A stretch of 7,767 nt of DNA from assembly GCA_025454445.1 (NCBI GenBank), contig JALOOK010000205.1, forward strand, positions 1-7,767. Reading direction: 5' to 3'. The number at the start of each line of letters is the position of its first letter. The stretch's first letter is position 1. Origin of the DNA: Oscillatoria sp. Prado101 (GTDB lineage: Bacteria; Cyanobacteriota; Cyanobacteriia; Cyanobacteriales; Oscillatoriaceae). A program made the translations under genes and the position numbers. Of the stretch, positions 6,038-7,767 are shown piece after piece. The notes beneath the pieces were generated by a model, which did not search any database, was not told where the DNA came from, and was given only the letters and a program-made list of their open reading frames with translations.

Positions 6038-6079
6038 AGTCAGAGGGAGTTTTTGCGCTCCTGGAAAAAGGCAAGCGGA

Positions 6080-6097
6080 CGCAAGCAGCTGCTTGCG
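6080..6097. repeat. 18-bp perfect palindrome inside the insertion
   Basis: CGCAAGCAGCTGCTTGCG reads identically on both strands. It sits in the right half of the 152-bp insertion and may be part of its secondary structure. Confidence 0.6.
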
Positions 6098-6205
6098 GAA
6101 CTTCCTTCTACCGTGCAACGCCAAAACCGCAAAGTAAGTCGGTGTGTGGGGGAAATTCAGCTGTGGACAAACACCCTCTGCTCCCCATGCCTTTTTTCTC
6201 TTTCC

Positions 6206-6243
6206 CCCCCTCCCCGTGAACGGGGAGGGGGTTGGGGGGTGGG
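6206..6243. repeat. G-rich hairpin repeat, copy 4
   Basis: CCCCCTCCCCG (6206-6216) and CGGGGAGGGGG (6221-6231) form a perfect 11-bp stem with loop TGAA, followed by G-runs at 6234-6239 and 6241-6243. With copy 3 it makes a nearly perfect outward-facing inverted pair about 170 bp apart in the lpdA-trpC spacer. Its right flank, read on the minus strand from 6281, begins GGGCGTTGCG and contains GATTTAA. This resembles the element end at 7610 and suggests an old, decayed relative of the insertion. Confidence 0.7.
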
Positions 6244-6268
6244 TGCCCCGAAAGATTTTAAATCATAC

Positions 6269-6281
6269 GGGCGCAACGCCC
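6269..6281. repeat. Small GGGCG hairpin before trpC
   Basis: GGGCG-CAA-CGCCC is a 5-bp stem, 39 bp upstream of the trpC start. It may be an independent small palindrome like that at 2931-2944, or the eroded end of the copy 4 repeat element. Confidence 0.4.
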
Positions 6282-6319
6282 ATACCTCATGCACCACGCC
6301 CCATTCAACATTGGCTCTT

Positions 6320-7216
6320 ATGCAAATCCGTCGCCGTCCGCCAAATCCAGCTGTTGCAGTCGAATACCTGCGCTATCAGGTGAAGCTGCCTGATTCTGAA
6401 CCCCAGCATATCCTGGAGGAAATTGTCTGGCACAAGGAAACTGAAGTGGCCCAGATGCGGGAGCGTCTGCCTTTGCCAGAGTTGCAGCGTCAGGTGCAAG
6501 ACGCACCGGCACCCCGCGACTTTTTGGGCGCTCTGCAGCAGGGGAAAACCTCACCGGCTATTATTGCTGAAGTTAAGAAGGCGTCTCCGAGTAAGGGGGT
6601 GATCCGTGCGGATTTTGACCCGGTGGCGATAGCCAAGGCATACCAGCTTGGAGGTGCTAGCTGCATATCTGTGCTGACGGATGAAAAGTTCTTTCAAGGC
6701 AGTTTTGAGAATTTGGCTGCTGTCCGCGCTGCAGTGGATTTGCCGGTGCTGTGCAAGGATTTTTTGATTTATCCTTACCAGATTTATCTCGCCCGCGCCC
6801 GGGGCGCTGATGCGGTGCTGCTGATTGCGTCAATTCTGCCGGACAAGGATATACAATATTTTGTGAAAATTGTCAAGGGTTTGGGGATGGTTCCTCTGAT
6901 TGAGGTGCACACGCTAGAGGAAATGCAGCGGGTGTTGGGGATCGAGGGTGTTACATTGGTGGGGATTAACAATCGCAATCTGGAAGATTTTTCTGTTGAC
7001 TTGCAAACGACTGTGGGCTTGCTGGGGGCGCTGGGCGACCGGCTGCGGGAGCGGGGTATCCTGGTAGTGAGTGAGTCAGGGCTGCACAGCCCGGATGACC
7101 TGAGTTTGGTTGCCGGTGCGGGTGCCGGTGCGGTGCTCGTGGGCGAGTCTCTGGTGAAACAGCCAGATATTGCCGGTGCGGTGGCTCAGCTTTGTGCCGG
7201 TGAGGCTAAACTCTGA
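6320..7216 (+). CDS. trpC: Indole-3-glycerol-phosphate synthase (TrpC)
   Basis: TrpC closes the indole ring from CdRP in tryptophan synthesis. The 298-residue protein has the standard active site on a TIM barrel: E84 and K86 in IAEVKKASPSKG, K146 in VLCKDFL, E195 in LIEVH, N217/N218 in VGINNRNL, and E252-S253 in VVSESGL. A phosphate-binding loop GAVLVGESLVK lies near 270-280. The first 45 or so residues (MQIRRRPPNPAV...) extend beyond the barrel, a trait of cyanobacterial TrpC. ATG 6320 is chosen because MQIRRRPPNP is the recognised start and coding-like sequence begins there. The same frame stays open far upstream through repeats, which should not be included. No Shine-Dalgarno is visible. 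It may share a transcript with lpdA. Confidence 0.96.
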   Translation: MQIRRRPPNPAVAVEYLRYQVKLPDSEPQHILEEIVWHKETEVAQMRERLPLPELQRQVQDAPAPRDFLGALQQGKTSPAIIAEVKKASPSKGVIRADFDPVAIAKAYQLGGASCISVLTDEKFFQGSFENLAAVRAAVDLPVLCKDFLIYPYQIYLARARGADAVLLIASILPDKDIQYFVKIVKGLGMVPLIEVHTLEEMQRVLGIEGVTLVGINNRNLEDFSVDLQTTVGLLGALGDRLRERGILVVSESGLHSPDDLSLVAGAGAGAVLVGESLVKQPDIAGAVAQLCAGEAKL

Positions 7217-7299
7217 TTGGGTTAGGTAAGGAACCGGAGCAATTTGGAAATAGCGGCGGTGATATAGCAGCAGTCAGATTGGGCGCGGACATTAATGGT

Positions 7300-7345
7300 A
7301 TGGCGCATGGCGCATGGCGCATGGCGCATGGCGCATGGCGCATGG
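7300..7345 (+). repeat. 7-bp tandem array (ATGGCGC)
   Basis: Six perfect copies of ATGGCGC plus a partial ATGG run head to tail without interruption. Short tandem heptamers (STRR sequences) are a known trait of filamentous cyanobacteria. The exact identity of the copies implies recent expansion or slippage. In-frame reading gives a spurious MAHGAWRMAHG peptide. Confidence 0.95.
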
Positions 7346-7364
7346 GAAAGACTCACAGCTTTTT

Positions 7365-7398
7365 GCCATGCATGCGTTCTGGCCATGCATGCGTTCTG
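7365..7398 (+). repeat. 17-bp tandem duplication
   Basis: GCCATGCATGCGTTCTG occurs twice, perfectly, with no spacer. The unit contains the palindrome CATGCATG. It lies 19 bp after the heptamer array and shares its ATG/GC-rich composition, so both may come from the same slippage-prone tract. Confidence 0.9.
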
Positions 7399-7486
7399 GC
7401 GATGATGCCCATGTCCTCACCGAGCGTGCCAACTGCTATAAAATAGCCTTAGCCAATGACGCCTTTTGGGGAGCCGAGGAAGTAAA

Positions 7487-7504
7487 GACGCGACATGTTG
7501 CGTC
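7487..7504. repeat. Interspersed palindrome (GACGC...GCGTC)
   Basis: GACGCGACATGTTGCGTC is an 18-bp palindrome with one mismatched pair. It resembles the GAGACG-type palindromic repeats scattered through filamentous cyanobacterial genomes. The function is unknown. Confidence 0.5.
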
Positions 7505-7583
7505 CGCAGACACCTGAATTTTTAGAAGTGGCTGTTAATCTGTTAAGTTAGGAAGCGGTTAACTCCGCCCCGCTTTCTCCTCG

Positions 7584-7605
7584 CCGCCAAAAGACCGCCA
7601 AAAGA
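7584..7605 (+). repeat. 11-bp tandem duplication
   Basis: CCGCCAAAAGA occurs twice in direct succession. It ends 4 bp before the insertion-like left end at 7610. Confidence 0.85.
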
Positions 7606-7669
7606 AAGGGGCGTTGCACAGTAGAAGGATGATTTAACTTTTTGTACTCATCCAAAACCCTCTCTTACT

Positions 7670-7698
7670 CCCCCTCCCCGCAGGCGGGGAAGGTGGGG
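7670..7698. repeat. G-rich hairpin repeat, copy 5 (decayed)
   Basis: The left arm CCCCCTCCCCG (7670-7680) is intact. The right arm starts CGGGG (7685-7689) and then departs from the pattern (AAGGTGGGG), so the stem is only 5 bp perfect. It merges into the tandem repeat beginning at 7695. Confidence 0.6.
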
Positions 7699-7767
7699 CC
7701 CCCTCTGGGGATAAGGGGCAGGGGGGGCCCCCTCTGGGGATAAGGGGGCTCGGGGCCCCCTCTGGGG
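7695..7767 (+). repeat. 28-29 bp tandem repeat at the window edge
   Basis: The core GGGGCCCCCTCTGGGG starts at 7695, 7724 and 7752, spaced 29 and 28 bp, and the first two are followed by ATAAGGGG. The core is itself partly palindromic (GGGGCCCC). The third copy reaches the last base, so the array probably continues. Confidence 0.9.

Larger units (their letters stand above)
5971..6122. mobile_element. Small non-autonomous insertion (MITE-like) with target duplication
   Basis: The 152-bp element begins AGCGTTGCAC-T-GTA and ends TAC-C-GTGCAACGCC. These are inverted ends matching at 12 of 13 positions inside the first base. Identical flanks AAAACCGC (5963-5970 and 6123-6130, with one more shared A if counted as 9 bp) look like a target-site duplication. 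No coding capacity is visible. Inside are the G-rich hairpin repeat copy 3 (5999-6037) and an 18-bp perfect palindrome (6080-6097). It inserted a few bases after the lpdA stop codon. A second left end of the same type starts at 7610. The mobilising transposase family cannot be assigned from the window. Confidence 0.65.
7217..7767. other. Repeat-dense non-coding region after trpC
   Basis: These 551 bp hold no convincing gene. From left to right there is about 80 bp of unremarkable sequence, a heptamer array (7300-7345), a duplicated 17-mer (7365-7398), a small GCTAT-AAA-ATAGC dyad (7435-7447), an imperfect palindrome (7487-7504), a duplicated 11-mer (7584-7605), the left end of an insertion-like element (from 7610), and a 28-29 bp tandem repeat running off the edge. 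No intrinsic terminator for trpC is evident. Confidence 0.7.
7610..7767 (+). mobile_element. Left end of a second MITE-like element (truncated by window)
   Basis: GGCGTTGCAC-A-GTA (7610-7622) matches both ends of the 152-bp element at 5971-6122, and GTAGAAGGA (7621-7629) extends the match to that element's right end read on the minus strand. As in that element, a CCCCCTCCCCG hairpin follows (7670-7680, loop CAGG, right arm mutated). A GGATGA/TCATCC inverted repeat (7627-7632, 7648-7653) lies between. The right end is not in the window. The hairpin is followed by a 28-29 bp tandem array, so the copy is either larger or rearranged. Confidence 0.5.

Noticed and set aside
5846..6319. In-frame N-terminal extension of trpC by 158 codons
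   Set aside because: It overlaps lpdA out of frame and then translates the insertion and G-rich repeats (PHPPTPSPHAGRG, SPPPRERGGGWG). The accepted TrpC start MQIRRRPPNP is at 6320.
7314..7517. 67-codon open frame after trpC
   Set aside because: It begins inside the heptamer array and has no ribosome-binding site, domain or coding-like composition.
7300..7767. CRISPR array
   Set aside because: The repeats are direct tandems without unique spacers, and no cas genes are present.

Overview
This window is chromosomal DNA from a cyanobacterium, probably a filamentous, moderately GC-rich one. The proteins point there: a LpdA-type dihydrolipoyl dehydrogenase, a TrpC with the N-terminal extension I associate with cyanobacteria, and a MurA whose active-site signatures are all intact. 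The spacers also look cyanobacterial, being full of short palindromes, heptanucleotide arrays and small insertion-like repeats. The HIP1 octamer GCGATCGC, common in many cyanobacteria, is not present on reading. The heptamer GCCGGTG/CACCGGC is strikingly frequent instead. Species and family calls come from recognition only; no database was searched.

Layout. Positions 1-267 hold no gene I can name. They contain a near-consensus leftward promoter (157-186) and a G-rich hairpin repeat (209-250). Positions 268-2568 form a leftward cluster: murA, then an M48 zinc metallopeptidase gene 36 nt downstream, then tRNA-Leu(CAA). The peptidase gene ends inside the tRNA gene, with its TAG stop in the tRNA D-loop region. 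The divergent spacer 2569-2831 carries the murA leader and an A/T-tract promoter with a perfect 10-bp dyad for tRNA-Leu(CAG) at 2832-2915. A SpoU-family RNA 2'-O-methyltransferase (3148-3933) runs rightward and overlaps by 11 bp a convergent small protein gene (3923-4180). After a 344-bp spacer come lpdA (4525-5958) and trpC (6320-7216), both rightward.

The lpdA-trpC spacer holds a small non-coding insertion of about 152 bp. It has inverted ends (GCGTTGCAC...GTGCAACGC), flanking 8-9 bp direct repeats (AAAACCGC/A) and internal hairpins. The left end of a second copy begins at 7610 and runs out of the window. The last 551 bp (7217-7767) are non-coding and hold a 7-bp tandem array, a 17-bp duplication, an 11-bp duplication, a palindrome and a 28-29 bp tandem repeat.

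The genes are housekeeping: peptidoglycan precursor synthesis (murA), membrane or protein quality control (M48), leucine decoding (two tRNAs), RNA modification (SpoU), pyruvate dehydrogenase E3 (lpdA) and tryptophan synthesis (trpC). I see no new defence, biosynthetic or signalling system. The points of interest are the insertion-like element, the peptidase/tRNA overlap, the repeated G-rich hairpins with quadruplex potential, the over-represented GCCGGTG motif and the unresolved murA start.
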